Shown in pieces: positions 26,458 to 34,250 of a stretch of DNA of 64,000 nucleotides. A program made the position numbers and the translations under genes. Numbering within the stretch: position 1 is the stretch's first letter; every line of letters begins with the position of its first letter. The stretch spans positions 3,968,001-4,032,000 of the forward strand of contig NZ_CP101456.1 in NCBI RefSeq assembly GCF_024362485.1, read 5' to 3'. Source of the DNA: Natronobeatus ordinarius. Lineage in GTDB: Archaea > Halobacteriota > Halobacteria > Halobacteriales > Natrialbaceae. The notes below the pieces were generated by a model, which saw only the letters and a program-made list of their open reading frames with translations, ran no database searches and was not told the origin of the DNA.

Positions 26458-26536
26458 TCGCGTCAGTCGGTGGCAGGGGACGCACTCGCGGGAACAAAGC
26501 AAGAATTATACCCGGCCGTCGCTTTCCCTCGAGTGC

Positions 26537-26609
26537 GGGCCGGTGGGGTAGCTTGGCATCCTTCGGCCTTCGGGTGGCCGTAACCGCAGTTCGAATCTGC
26601 GCCGGCCCA
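26537..26609 (+). tRNA. tRNA-Pro (anticodon CGG)
   Basis: 73-nt cloverleaf. The 7-bp acceptor GGGCCGG/CCGGCCC pairs perfectly. The anticodon stem CGGCC/GGCCG closes the loop TTCGGGT with anticodon CGG, reading proline CCG codons. The T-arm is CGCAG/CTGCG around TTCGAAT, with a four-base variable loop and discriminator A. CCA is not encoded and there is no intron. The last 21 bases are duplicated 159 bp downstream, so this tRNA seems to have served as an integration site. Confidence 0.93.
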
Positions 26610-26768
26610 TCTTACTCCCGCACTCAACACCGCCGAGCGGCGCGTCGCGACGCGAGGCACCCAGAGTGCGGGAGTCGATGACGGCGCGCAGATTCGAACA
26701 CGCGAGTCGCAGCGTGCGAACGAAGTGAGCGCGACCGTCTCGCATCTGTTCGAATCTGCGCCGGCCCA
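26610..26768. mobile_element. Attachment-site remnant: duplicated tRNA-Pro 3' end with intervening palindromes
   Basis: The terminal 21 bp of tRNA-Pro (26589-26609) recur exactly at 26748-26768, the signature of tRNA-targeted integration. Between them lie a 12-bp perfect inverted repeat ACTCCCGCACTC (26614-26625) and GAGTGCGGGAGT (26664-26675), and an inverted copy of part of the T-arm, GCGCAGATTCGAAC at 26686-26699. No integrase gene is present in this 138-bp stretch, so it is either a residual scar or nested att sites of a larger island. Confidence 0.7.
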
Positions 26769-27007
26769 CTGGAGATATACTTTTCCCCGAATTTCAGATA
26801 TTTAGCCAGAGCTCTGAAAACCTGTTTACGGAACTGTGGAACTCGGAAGCGGTTGACACACTACAGAAATATACGGAAAGTTATCACTTTTAACAGTACA
26901 GGTCCATGGATCGATAGATTGCTGTAAACAATTTCGATGATGGTGATCTTTTGGTTGTGGGGAATATCCACACGAATTTTTAATTAGATCGACAACAATT
27001 AGATAAC
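26769..27007. other. AT-rich non-coding stretch at island start
   Basis: About 240 bp with much lower GC than the rest of the window (runs such as GATATACTTTTCC and GGAATATCCACACG). TATA-like sequences occur at 26866 and at about 26978 (TTTTTAATTA), the latter about 28 nt before the next ATG. The composition suggests recent acquisition. Confidence 0.6.
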
Positions 27008-27721
27008 ATGGAAACCCAGGAGGCAAGGCGCGAACATAAATTAGTGATGTATACTTCGTCAGGACTGCTAAATCAGTATTTCAGCCGGTATTCCGACGAC
27101 ATTTCAAAAATTGTTGAACGGGAAAGTGAGGTTACATCTAAGGAATTTAGTGGAGGTGTCAGTGGTGTACTGGGAGCATTGAAGGGAGCTTTGAAGAAAA
27201 AGTCGGGCAAGGAACTGATCAAAGAGATAAATTTGAATGAGGACTACCGTCAGGTCCGTGCACTAATGAATGTCTTTTCTGACAGTGATCTCGTGCTCCC
27301 AGTTGAGGCCTTGATAGAAGAGAAGGAGTCTCCCACCGGCCTTTACAGATTTGACACGAATTTGCAACTCGTACATACACAGGAGACAGAGGACACAATG
27401 ATCCAAGTTAGGGGGATAGAGAATGAAGTTGACTTTTCGGGATTAACCTCGCCCGAGAACTGGTCTTCACGTAGTTTCGTCTACACAGCGTTGAAAACCA
27501 TCGACCCATTCCCATTCGAAGGAGTGTTCTTACCCGTTGAGAGAGGCGAGACATGGTACCGGGAAACCGATGAAGGATTCCAACTCGACATGCTTGAACT
27601 AAAAGTACAATTTCTCTATATACTCGCCCCAGATCCGGACGACTATATCAATTGGTCGAATTACCAGAAATTAGTAAGGGACCATCCTAAGGACATCGAC
27701 CAATCCGGTATAGAAAAATAG
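27008..27721 (+). CDS. Orphan protein with atypical AT-rich codon use
   Basis: 237-aa protein I cannot assign. The N-terminus HKLVMYTSSGLLNQYFSRY, followed by a polar helix and a Gly/Lys-rich loop (residues 48-70), then a mixed alpha/beta C-terminus, faintly recalls DUF6414-type proteins that begin with a YLDxxLLNxY segment; this is a weak impression. No signal peptide or membrane helix. Codons are rich in A/T and the protein is far less acidic than its neighbours, so it was probably transferred in, beside the duplicated tRNA end. A TATA-like TTTTTAATTA lies about 28 nt upstream. Confidence 0.65.
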   Translation: METQEARREHKLVMYTSSGLLNQYFSRYSDDISKIVERESEVTSKEFSGGVSGVLGALKGALKKKSGKELIKEINLNEDYRQVRALMNVFSDSDLVLPVEALIEEKESPTGLYRFDTNLQLVHTQETEDTMIQVRGIENEVDFSGLTSPENWSSRSFVYTALKTIDPFPFEGVFLPVERGETWYRETDEGFQLDMLELKVQFLYILAPDPDDYINWSNYQKLVRDHPKDIDQSGIEK

Positions 27722-27787
27722 TCGCTTTCTCCTGTGCTGTACGGGGAGGTCCTCACCGACTGAAATTAAGCCGCGGTGATCCAGAGT

Positions 27788-28077
27788 TCACTGTTCACCT
27801 TTCTTGACGACAGAGACCTCGGTTTTGACGTCGAACGTCACGGCTCGAGTGCTGAGCGTTTGGCGATCTTGCGACGCTGCTCGAGGGAGAGGTCGTCACG
27901 CTCGAGGACGCGACGAGCTGCACGAACGAGCGTGTCGACGTCTTCGCAGGCGAAGGCGACGGCGTTCGATCGGTTGCAGTCGTAGAAGTCGGCGGCCTTC
28001 TCGATAGCGTGGTTACACCACCCATTACCCTCGTCGGTGCGGATCCGGACTGAACCGGGAACCTCGCTGCAAACCAT
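27788..28077 (-). pseudogene. DUF7692-type protein gene, frameshifted near its 3' end
   Basis: The minus-strand frame starting at 28077 encodes VRIRTDEGNGWCNHAIEKA, FYDCNRSNAVAFACEDV and VLERDDLSLEQRRKIA, the body of a haloarchaeal DUF7692 protein. It then runs into a stop at about 27838. One base out of frame the reading continues as TLSTRAVTFDVKTEVSVV and ends at 27788, exactly the expected family C-terminus. The break maps to about 27863-27868, where one base seems missing in GCCAAACG. It is either a decayed gene or a sequencing error. The start could also be the upstream ATG at 28116. Confidence 0.75.
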
Positions 28078-28194
28078 GTCCGTGAACACGATCCCGAATG
28101 TTAGTTTTTCGAGCAACCGAACGGGTCAGCCAGCGAGTGAAGGTGCTCTGTGGTCGTGGTGAGGGGGTGTGGGAACACACTCGAGGACGACACC

Positions 28195-28440
28195 CTACCG
28201 GTGGTCGTCGATCCACCGGCACCACTCGTAGAAATCGTCGGCGCCACACTGGTCAGCGATCGATCGAAGCGTCCCGATCGCCACCTCGTCGTGCTGTGGA
28301 ACGTCGACGAGCCGAACCTCGCCCGTCTCTGGATGTTCGTATCGAAGCCGAACGTGACTCCCCTTCCGAGAGACGGGGACGTAACCGAAAGAGCAGAGGA
28401 CTTTCACGACTTCTCGGCCGGAGAACGTCGTCCGGACCAT
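28195..28440 (-). CDS. hicA: HicA-family mRNA interferase toxin
   Basis: 81-aa dsRBD-like toxin that cleaves mRNA on ribosomes. The pattern is typical: TTFSGREVVKVLCSFGYV, then RKGSHVRLRYEHPE with the catalytic His in GSHVR, and VPQHDEVAIGTLRSIADQCG. It is slightly longer than usual because of the C-terminal FYEWCRWIDDHR. It follows hicB by 3 bp, giving an antitoxin-first order. It lies in the putative island next to tRNA-Pro. Confidence 0.9.
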   Translation of the reverse strand: MVRTTFSGREVVKVLCSFGYVPVSRKGSHVRLRYEHPETGEVRLVDVPQHDEVAIGTLRSIADQCGADDFYEWCRWIDDHR

Positions 28441-28443
28441 CCG

Positions 28444-28716
28444 TCACCGCATGAAGTCGGGGGCGTCCGAGTCGTCGACCTCGAGTTCGTCGGGATCGAT
28501 GTCGAACTCCTCACGGAGGAACTCGTCGGGGTCCTCGAGCGACTCCCCACCGCCTTCGTGGAGCTCGAGAACCTCCGCGAGCTGAGCGAGCGCCTCCGCA
28601 CGCGTCTCACCGCCACGGGCGAGGCCGGTCTCGAGATCCCTGGCGGTGACGGTGCCGTCGCTCTCGTAATAGAATTCGACCCCTTCGGAGCGGTCGTCTC
28701 GGGTCGCACTCGCCAT
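28444..28716 (-). CDS. hicB: HicB-family antitoxin
   Basis: 90-aa antitoxin with the RNase H-like partial fold: FYYESDGTVTARDLETGLA, GGETRAEALAQLAEVLELH. The C-terminal part is acidic (DPDEFLREEFDIDPDE) rather than a clear helix-turn-helix or ribbon-helix-helix, so DNA binding and autoregulation are uncertain. It is the first gene of the pair. A short AT-richer stretch (28720-28755) upstream holds the promoter, including a TCTTATTGATC-like box about 30 nt before the ATG. Confidence 0.85.
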   Translation of the reverse strand: MASATRDDRSEGVEFYYESDGTVTARDLETGLARGGETRAEALAQLAEVLELHEGGGESLEDPDEFLREEFDIDPDELEVDDSDAPDFMR

Positions 28717-28857
28717 GTGGCCGAGAGTACGGGCATTCGATCAATAAGACTTTGCACTACTCGTCGTCGGGCGCGTACTCGAGCGTCGCTGTCCAGAGCA
28801 CTTCGGACTCGTCGCAGTACCACACCGTCTCGCGCTCCCGAGTCCGCCGAGACGCCG

Positions 28858-29250
28858 TTACTCCCCTCGAGCGTCCTCACCCTCCGCTTCCCCCGCCTCG
28901 ACGTTGATCCGGTAGGGCTCCTGGCGTGGCTCGGGTTCGTCGTCCCCGCCGCCGATGGGGATCTTGGTTCCGAGCCGGCTCGCGACGGACTCGACGCGGT
29001 CGAACAGGGTCTTGACTTCCTCTTCGAACGCCTCGACGGTTCGTTCGACGTAGTGGACCTTCTGGGCGGGGATCCGGCGGACGATGTCCCGACCCTCGTC
29101 GTCCTCGTCGGTCTTGATGAGCCAGTGGTCCTGGAAGTACGCTACGTGTTCGTTCGGCACCGTTTTCTCGACCGTGCCCTCGTGTGGGTCCTCGTAGACG
29201 ATCGTCGCCTCGCCGAGGTCTTCCTCGAGTTCGAGATCTTCGTCGACCAT
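28858..29250 (-). CDS. Conserved-looking acidic haloarchaeal protein, unknown
   Basis: 130-aa cytosolic protein: an N-terminal beta-rich half (EATIVYEDPHEGTVEKTV, VAYFQDHWLIKTDEDDEG, DIVRRIPAQKVHYVERTV) followed by a helix (residues 72-98, coiled-coil-like) and a disordered acidic tail. No family recognised. The start at 29248-29250 was chosen because the 74 upstream codons are not protein-like. It is divergent from the PNPOx-fold gene with a 169-bp shared upstream region. Confidence 0.7.
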   Translation of the reverse strand: MVDEDLELEEDLGEATIVYEDPHEGTVEKTVPNEHVAYFQDHWLIKTDEDDEGRDIVRRIPAQKVHYVERTVEAFEEEVKTLFDRVESVASRLGTKIPIGGGDDEPEPRQEPYRINVEAGEAEGEDARGE

Positions 29251-29419
29251 ACGGGAGCTACCACCGAGACGGCAGTAGTCGTGTTGCTTGCGGACGGACG
29301 GCTCGCAGCCGAGACCGCCGGCGACGAACTCGACTCGAGCGAGAGCGAGCGGCCACGACCGTCGCGGCTGACCGACAGTCGTAACAACAGTTAACACCCC
29401 GGCAGTACTGCTGCACGTC

Positions 29420-29995
29420 ATGCGAGAGAGTGTGCCAAAAGTTGACTCAGATTCTATTCGGTACCGGGGCAAGGCGGTCGACGATTCGGCGTGGATCGTC
29501 GAGTTCCTGGCCGGCCAGGAGACCGGCGTCCTCGGGCTCGTGGACGAGGACGAGCCCCACCTCGTGACGCAGCTGTTCGTCTACGACGAGGACGAGGGCG
29601 CGATCTACGTCCACGGCGCCCGGGCGGGCCGCACCCACGACGTCGTCGAACGAGAGGGGAGCCTCCGGGCCTGTTTCACGACGAGCGACAGTGGGCGGTA
29701 CATCCCTGCCGACGAGCCCGTGAACTTCACCGTCGAGTACGCCAGCGTGGTCGCCTACGGCGACGTCGACCTGCTCGAGGGGCGGGCCGAAAAGCGCCGC
29801 GTTCTCGAGGCGTTCATGGAGAAGTTCGCCCCGCACCTGACCCCCGGCGAGGATTACGAGGAGATGAGCGAGGAGTCGATCGACCGAACGGCAGTCTACC
29901 GGCTCGACGTGGCGCGCTGGAGCGGCAAGGAAGGGGAGAAGCCGCCGGCGTATCCCGGCGCCTACGATCTCGAGGCCGTCCGCGACGCGGAGTGA
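29420..29995 (+). CDS. Pyridoxamine 5'-phosphate oxidase-fold protein (NimA-like)
   Basis: 191-aa flavin-binding split-barrel protein. Signature segments are ETGVLGLVDEDEPHLVTQLF, AIYVHGARAGRTHDVVE and VEYASVVAYGDVDLLEG, in the order of the nitroimidazole-resistance/general PNPOx group. It probably binds FMN, F420 or heme; the cofactor cannot be told from sequence. A C-terminal helix and GKEGEKPPAYPGAYD are typical. It starts after a 20-bp spacer with a TTAACA box and is monocistronic. Confidence 0.82.
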   Translation: MRESVPKVDSDSIRYRGKAVDDSAWIVEFLAGQETGVLGLVDEDEPHLVTQLFVYDEDEGAIYVHGARAGRTHDVVEREGSLRACFTTSDSGRYIPADEPVNFTVEYASVVAYGDVDLLEGRAEKRRVLEAFMEKFAPHLTPGEDYEEMSEESIDRTAVYRLDVARWSGKEGEKPPAYPGAYDLEAVRDAE

Positions 29996-30067
29996 CGTCT
30001 CGAGGGATGAGAGAGTCCCGCAAATCGTATCGACCGCTTATGCGGGTGGCACACGACTAGCGGGAGC

Positions 30068-31375
30068 ATGAGCCGCCGGGAGCCCGATCGATCGGATCGC
30101 GAGCGGCCGCGCGCACGTGGGTCGAACCCCTTCGCCCGGGGCGTCGACCGGCGGCGGGTCCTCCGGTCGTCGGCGACCGTCGGCGCGGCCGCGGCGCTGT
30201 CGGGGTGTGGCGCTCCGACCGCGGCGGGCGGCGAGCGCGCACCGACGGTCTCCGTCTTCAACAACGGCGACCGCACGGTGACGATCGTCGACGCCGAAAC
30301 CGACGAGGCCCTCGAGACCGTCCACATTGGAACGACCGCCTCGTTCCCGGCGAACCAGTACGGCACCGGGGCGGAGTCGACCTACGACATCTGCTGGCTC
30401 AACGTCGACGGGGGCGTCAGGGCGCTCGACGCCCGCACGCTCGAGGAAGTCGCCGACGTCGAGACCGGCCTGGGGCCGAACTATCCCAACCTGACGCCGG
30501 ACGAGCGCCACCTGGTCGTGGCCGCCGGCGGGACGCTCACCCTCGATCCCGACCCGGCAGAGCCCGAGGAGCACCGGCTCGTCCGGGTGGACGCCGACCC
30601 CGAGAGCGAGACGTTCGGCGAGGTGACGGCCGAACTCGAGGTCGGCTACACGGGGCCCTGTGACGTGACGCTGGGCCCCGACGGCGAGTACGCCTACGTC
30701 GCCGACGTCGCCAACGAGACGCTGAGCGTCGTTCGGGTCGATCCCTTCGAGATCGTCGCCCGAATCGACGCCGGCGACCCGGTCGGTGAGGGAGACGTCC
30801 TCCCGTTCATGTGCACGGCGTCGTTCGACGGCGCGTACCTGCTGGTCGAAAACGGCGAGGGCGACCTCGGCCCCGACCCGGACGTCCCCCGGGAGGGATC
30901 GGCGGGGATCTGGGATCTCTCCGATCCCGAGGAACCCGTCGAACGCGAGCGGCTCACCCGCGAGGACGGCCTGCCTGCGCTGCCGATCACGAGCGAGATC
31001 GATCCCGACAGCGAGGCGGCGTATCTCTTCACGCCCGACGCCGACGCGGTGACGGTGCTCGACCTCGAGGAGCGGGCGGTCGACCGGGTGCTCGACGTGG
31101 GCGGAAGCTCGATCTCGGGGGCGTGGGGACCCCACCGGGAGAAGCTGTACGTCCCCATCCAGACCGAGAACCGGGTGGCGGTGATCGACCACGCCGAACG
31201 CGACGTCGTCGCGACCCTCGAGGCGGGCGAGTCGCCGACCGGTGCCGTCGGTGGCATGGTACGCCCGGAGACGGACGCCCTCGAGCGCGTCCGCGGCTCG
31301 CTCGCCTCGCTCGGCCTCGCCGTCGGCTCGCGGGAGCCGACGTTCTGCCCGGACGACCACTGCTACTGCGGCTGA
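30068..31375 (+). CDS. YncE-like beta-propeller, Tat lipoprotein with C-terminal Cys cluster
   Basis: 435-aa extracellular protein. The N-terminus has a twin-arginine motif (GVDRRRVLRSS) and lipobox AALSGC with Cys47. The rest is a seven-bladed-type propeller made of repeats such as GDRTVTIVDAETDEALETV, YAYVADVANETLSVVRV and RVAVIDHAERDVVATLE. The last nine residues, CPDDHCYCG, form a tight three-Cys motif unlike the propeller itself, possibly metal or heme binding. Ligand unknown. It is convergent with engB, 5 bp apart. Confidence 0.85.
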   Translation: MSRREPDRSDRERPRARGSNPFARGVDRRRVLRSSATVGAAAALSGCGAPTAAGGERAPTVSVFNNGDRTVTIVDAETDEALETVHIGTTASFPANQYGTGAESTYDICWLNVDGGVRALDARTLEEVADVETGLGPNYPNLTPDERHLVVAAGGTLTLDPDPAEPEEHRLVRVDADPESETFGEVTAELEVGYTGPCDVTLGPDGEYAYVADVANETLSVVRVDPFEIVARIDAGDPVGEGDVLPFMCTASFDGAYLLVENGEGDLGPDPDVPREGSAGIWDLSDPEEPVERERLTREDGLPALPITSEIDPDSEAAYLFTPDADAVTVLDLEERAVDRVLDVGGSSISGAWGPHREKLYVPIQTENRVAVIDHAERDVVATLEAGESPTGAVGGMVRPETDALERVRGSLASLGLAVGSREPTFCPDDHCYCG

Positions 31376-31380
31376 GGTCG

Positions 31381-31998
31381 TCAGAAGAACTTGAACAGGT
31401 CGTCGCGCTGCTGGTCGTGGAGGTGCGTCCGGACGGCCTCGTACAGCGGCTCGAGCTGGCCGCGTTTGGCGCTGATGGGCGCGACGGTGTCGCTCCACTG
31501 CTGCCACGGCGGGAGGAGGCCGAGTCGGTCACAGAGCTCGTCCAGCCGTTCGTCCTCGTCGTCGACTTTGTCCATCTTGTTGACGGCGACGACCGTTGGA
31601 ACGTCGAGTTCGCGCAGGAAGTGAAACATCTCGACGTCGTAGGGAATCTCGCCGCGGTCGGTGTGGCGATCGATGATGTCGATCACGCTCTTGCCGTCGA
31701 CGACGAGAATCGCGACGAGGACGTGGTCGGCGTACTCCTCGAGGTAGCGGACGATGTCGGTCTTGATCTGCTCCTGGCGGTCGGCTTCGACGCCGCTCAT
31801 GAAGCCGAAGCCGGGCAGGTCGGTGATGACGAAGTCCTCGGGCGCCCAGTCGTAGTGATTTGGCTTCCGGGTGACGCCCGGTTTGCCGCCGGTATCGAAC
31901 TGGTGGCCCGTCAGTTCGCGCATGAGCGTCGACTTGCCCACGTTCGAGCGGCCGACGAGGGCGACCTCCGCGTCGCGGTCCGGGCGAGTGTCGAACAT
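31381..31998 (-). CDS. engB: Ribosome-biogenesis GTPase EngB/YihA family
   Basis: 205-aa TrmE-Era-EngA-YihA-type GTPase. G1 is [13 protein letters not shown]2 is [12 protein letters not shown]3 is [11 protein letters not shown]4 is VAVNKMDKV and G5 lies in APISAKRG. Length and order match archaeal EngB proteins, thought to help large-subunit maturation. Complete. It is divergent from the DUF389 gene, with promoters for both in the 104-bp gap. Confidence 0.93.
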   Translation of the reverse strand: MFDTRPDRDAEVALVGRSNVGKSTLMRELTGHQFDTGGKPGVTRKPNHYDWAPEDFVITDLPGFGFMSGVEADRQEQIKTDIVRYLEEYADHVLVAILVVDGKSVIDIIDRHTDRGEIPYDVEMFHFLRELDVPTVVAVNKMDKVDDEDERLDELCDRLGLLPPWQQWSDTVAPISAKRGQLEPLYEAVRTHLHDQQRDDLFKFF

Positions 31999-32070
31999 GC
32001 TCGAGGCTACGGCGGCCGACCGTAATAAGGGCCGCGAGCGGTCGGTGGGCGCGCTCTGCGTTCGTCATCG

Positions 32071-32080
32071 GAATTATAAC
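32071..32080 (+). promoter_or_regulatory. TATA-like box for the first DUF389 gene
   Basis: GAATTATAAC is centred about 28 nt before the GTG at 32103, so the message is probably leaderless and begins with GTG. Confidence 0.55.
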
Positions 32081-32102
32081 ACCGGCACTCGTCGGTTCGG
32101 TC

Positions 32103-33392
32103 GTGCGGCTCGTACAGCTGACGATTCCGACGGGTAAACGCGAAGCGGTCCTCGAGACGCTCGACGAGACGGGCGTCGACTACGTCGTCACCGACGAGAC
32201 GAGCGGTCGGGAGTACACGGCAGTCGTCTACTTTCCATTGCCGACGTCGGCCGTCGAGTCGGTGCTCGACGCCTTGCGCGACGAAGGGATCGAAGAAGAC
32301 GCCTACACGGTCGTCGTCGACGCGGAGACGGTCGTCTCCCGAAAGTTCGAGGCGTTGCGCAAGGAGTACGAACGAGGAGACGTCGAGGAGGATCGGATCT
32401 CGAGACAGGAGCTGAGCAGCCACGCCGAGGACCTGACGCCGACGTTCGGCGTCTACGTGACGCTGACGGTCATCAGCGCGGTGGTGGCGACGGCGGGACT
32501 GTTGCTCGACTCGCCGGCGGTCGTCGTCGGCTCGATGGTGATCGCGCCGCTGATCGGCCCCGCGCTCGGGGCGACGATCGGGACGGTGCTCGACGACACG
32601 GACCTGCTGTACGGCGCCCTGAAGTACCAGGCGCTCGGCGTCGCCCTCGCGATCGCTTCGGCGGCCGTCTTCGCCTGGCTGGTCAGGATGGGGAACATCG
32701 TCCCCCCAGGGATGGCTATCGCGGACGTCGACGAGATCGCCGAACGGCTCGCACCCGACCTGCTCTCGCTGGCGATCGCCCTCGGCGCTGGCGTCGCGGG
32801 CATCCTGAGCATCGCGACGGGCGTCTCGGTGGCGCTCGTCGGCGTCATGATCGCCGCCGCGTTGATCCCACCGGCGGCGGCCGCCGGGATCGCGATCGCT
32901 TTCGGCGAGCCCTCTGCCGCCATCGGCTCGACCGTCCTCGTGCTCGTCAACGTGCTCTCGGTCAACCTCGCGGGGCTGGTGACGCTCTGGTACGCCGGCT
33001 ACCGCCCGGAGAGCTTCTTCGACCTCGAGCCGACCCAGAAACGCGTTCGCCGACAGATCGGCACCCTCGCGCTCGTGGTGTTGATCTTCTCGGCCTTTCT
33101 CGGCGGGATCACCTACAACTCCTACGTCGCGGGGAGCTTCGAGCAGGACGCCCGCGACGAGGTCGAGGCCCTCCTCGAGAACGAGTACCAGCAACTGCAG
33201 CTCGTCGACCTCGAGGTGACGCTGGAGGACGACTACCCGTTCCGCAGCCCCGATCGAGTGGTGGTCACGATCGGCGGCCCGCCCGGCGAGACCTACCCCG
33301 AACTCGCCGAACGCTTACACGAACGAGTCAACCAGCACGCCGGCGAAACGGTGGCCGTCGAGGTCCGCTACGTCGAGGTGATCGAGGCCTGA
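32103..33392 (+). CDS. DUF389/TIGR00341 membrane protein, copy 1
   Basis: 429-aa protein. The N-terminal 110 residues form a soluble ferredoxin-like domain (VRLVQLTIPTGKREAVLETL at the start). The DUF389 core follows, with about six helices and the signature LLLDSPAVVVGSMVIAPLIG, then GVMIAAALIPPAAAAGIAIA. A soluble C-terminal domain (about 350-425) ends it. Function unknown; transporter-like. A paralogue with the same layout is at 34251..35543, so the pair arose by duplication. The GTG start is supported by the TATA box. Confidence 0.88.
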   Translation: MRLVQLTIPTGKREAVLETLDETGVDYVVTDETSGREYTAVVYFPLPTSAVESVLDALRDEGIEEDAYTVVVDAETVVSRKFEALRKEYERGDVEEDRISRQELSSHAEDLTPTFGVYVTLTVISAVVATAGLLLDSPAVVVGSMVIAPLIGPALGATIGTVLDDTDLLYGALKYQALGVALAIASAAVFAWLVRMGNIVPPGMAIADVDEIAERLAPDLLSLAIALGAGVAGILSIATGVSVALVGVMIAAALIPPAAAAGIAIAFGEPSAAIGSTVLVLVNVLSVNLAGLVTLWYAGYRPESFFDLEPTQKRVRRQIGTLALVVLIFSAFLGGITYNSYVAGSFEQDARDEVEALLENEYQQLQLVDLEVTLEDDYPFRSPDRVVVTIGGPPGETYPELAERLHERVNQHAGETVAVEVRYVEVIEA

Positions 33393-33711
33393 TCGGCGGT
33401 CGGGTGGCCGAGTCGGGGTTCGATCGCGGGAGAAGCGTGTCATAGAAGAGTTCTCATGGAATTGTCCAAGTTTCGACCGCGTCCTCGCTGCCGAGTACGG
33501 TCAGTAGCCCTGCGAATGGAACGGTAGGGACGGACCCAGCATCCGCGAGCGAAGCGAGCGGTTCACCGCCGGAGCGGGGTGAAACCCCGCGACGCCGGCC
33601 TTTTGGCATCAACGGGTTTTACCGGGGTTCGACCGAACGAGCGCAGCGAGTGAGGGAGGACCCCGGTAAAAGAGGTTGCTGGACTGACCGTTCGTCGGGG
33701 AGCGTAGAGAG
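33393..33711. other. Non-coding gap with strong inverted repeats
   Basis: No gene seen. It contains a perfect 7-bp hairpin GCGGGGT-GAA-ACCCCGC (33574-33590) and a perfect 12-bp inverted repeat TTTTACCGGGGT (33617-33628) with ACCCCGGTAAAA (33660-33671), enclosing GAACGAGCGCAGCGAGTGAG. These look like terminators or a small palindromic element rather than protein-coding DNA. The TAAAAGAGG at 33667 may also serve as promoter for the next gene. Confidence 0.5.
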
Positions 33712-34146
33712 ATGGCGAACTATTCGACGGCGTCTTCCGGGGAACCTTGCAATCGAACACCCCGCCTTGACGACGCCGGTCGGCGTCGGTTCACTCGTAT
33801 GGCGCTCCAGCAGATCGACCACGCGGACGAGGAGATTCGAGCATGCATCGACAACTGTCTCGAGGCGGCCCAGGCCTGCGAGTGGTGTGCCGACGCCTGT
33901 CTCGACGAGGGCGAGGAGATGGCTCGCTGCATCCGGCTCTGCCGGGACGCGGCCGACCTGGCGACGCTCCACGCCCGCTTCATGGCCCGGAACTCGGGCT
34001 ACCACGCCGATCTGGCGGGCGTCTGTGCCGACGCCTTAGAGGAGTGCGCAGAAGAGTGTGAACAGCACGAGCACGACCACTGCCAGCTCTGTGCCGAGGT
34101 GTTGCCGGACGCCGTCGAGACCTGTCGTGAGATGGCCGCCCACTGA
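33712..34146 (+). CDS. Four-helix-bundle copper-binding protein (Csp-like, Cys-rich)
   Basis: 144-aa Cys-rich helical protein. From residue 30 it reads MALQQIDHADEEIRACIDNC, then CLEAAQACEWCADACLDEG, MARCIRLCRDAADL, VCADALEECAEECEQH and HDHCQLCAEVLPDAVETC, the pattern of Csp1/Csp3-like proteins that store many Cu(I) ions in a thiolate-lined bundle. About 14 Cys are present. The ATG at 33799 (residue 30) is the family-like start; the first 29 residues may be untranslated. It lies between two DUF389 paralogues. Confidence 0.85.
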   Translation: MANYSTASSGEPCNRTPRLDDAGRRRFTRMALQQIDHADEEIRACIDNCLEAAQACEWCADACLDEGEEMARCIRLCRDAADLATLHARFMARNSGYHADLAGVCADALEECAEECEQHEHDHCQLCAEVLPDAVETCREMAAH

Positions 34147-34250
34147 GTGTGGGTCGTCGCGCCGTGGTGATCCCCTCGAACCCCGACCACTTGGTTCGGA
34201 GGCGTGCGCATGGCTGAATCTTATCCCACGCGCCGTGGTGGGACGTTCCA

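Noticed and set aside
27838-28116. Intact 92-aa protein instead of a pseudogene
   Set aside because: The family C-terminus continues in another frame right after its stop, so treating the truncated frame as the whole gene would hide a frameshift.
28760-28850. Short minus-strand fragment with VWYCDESEVLWTATLEYA
   Set aside because: It looks protein-like and could be a gene remnant, but there is only a GTG start and about 24 codons, so I cannot support it.
33540-33680. CRISPR-like repeats in the gap
   Set aside because: Only one copy of each palindrome, no regular spacing and no cas genes in the window.
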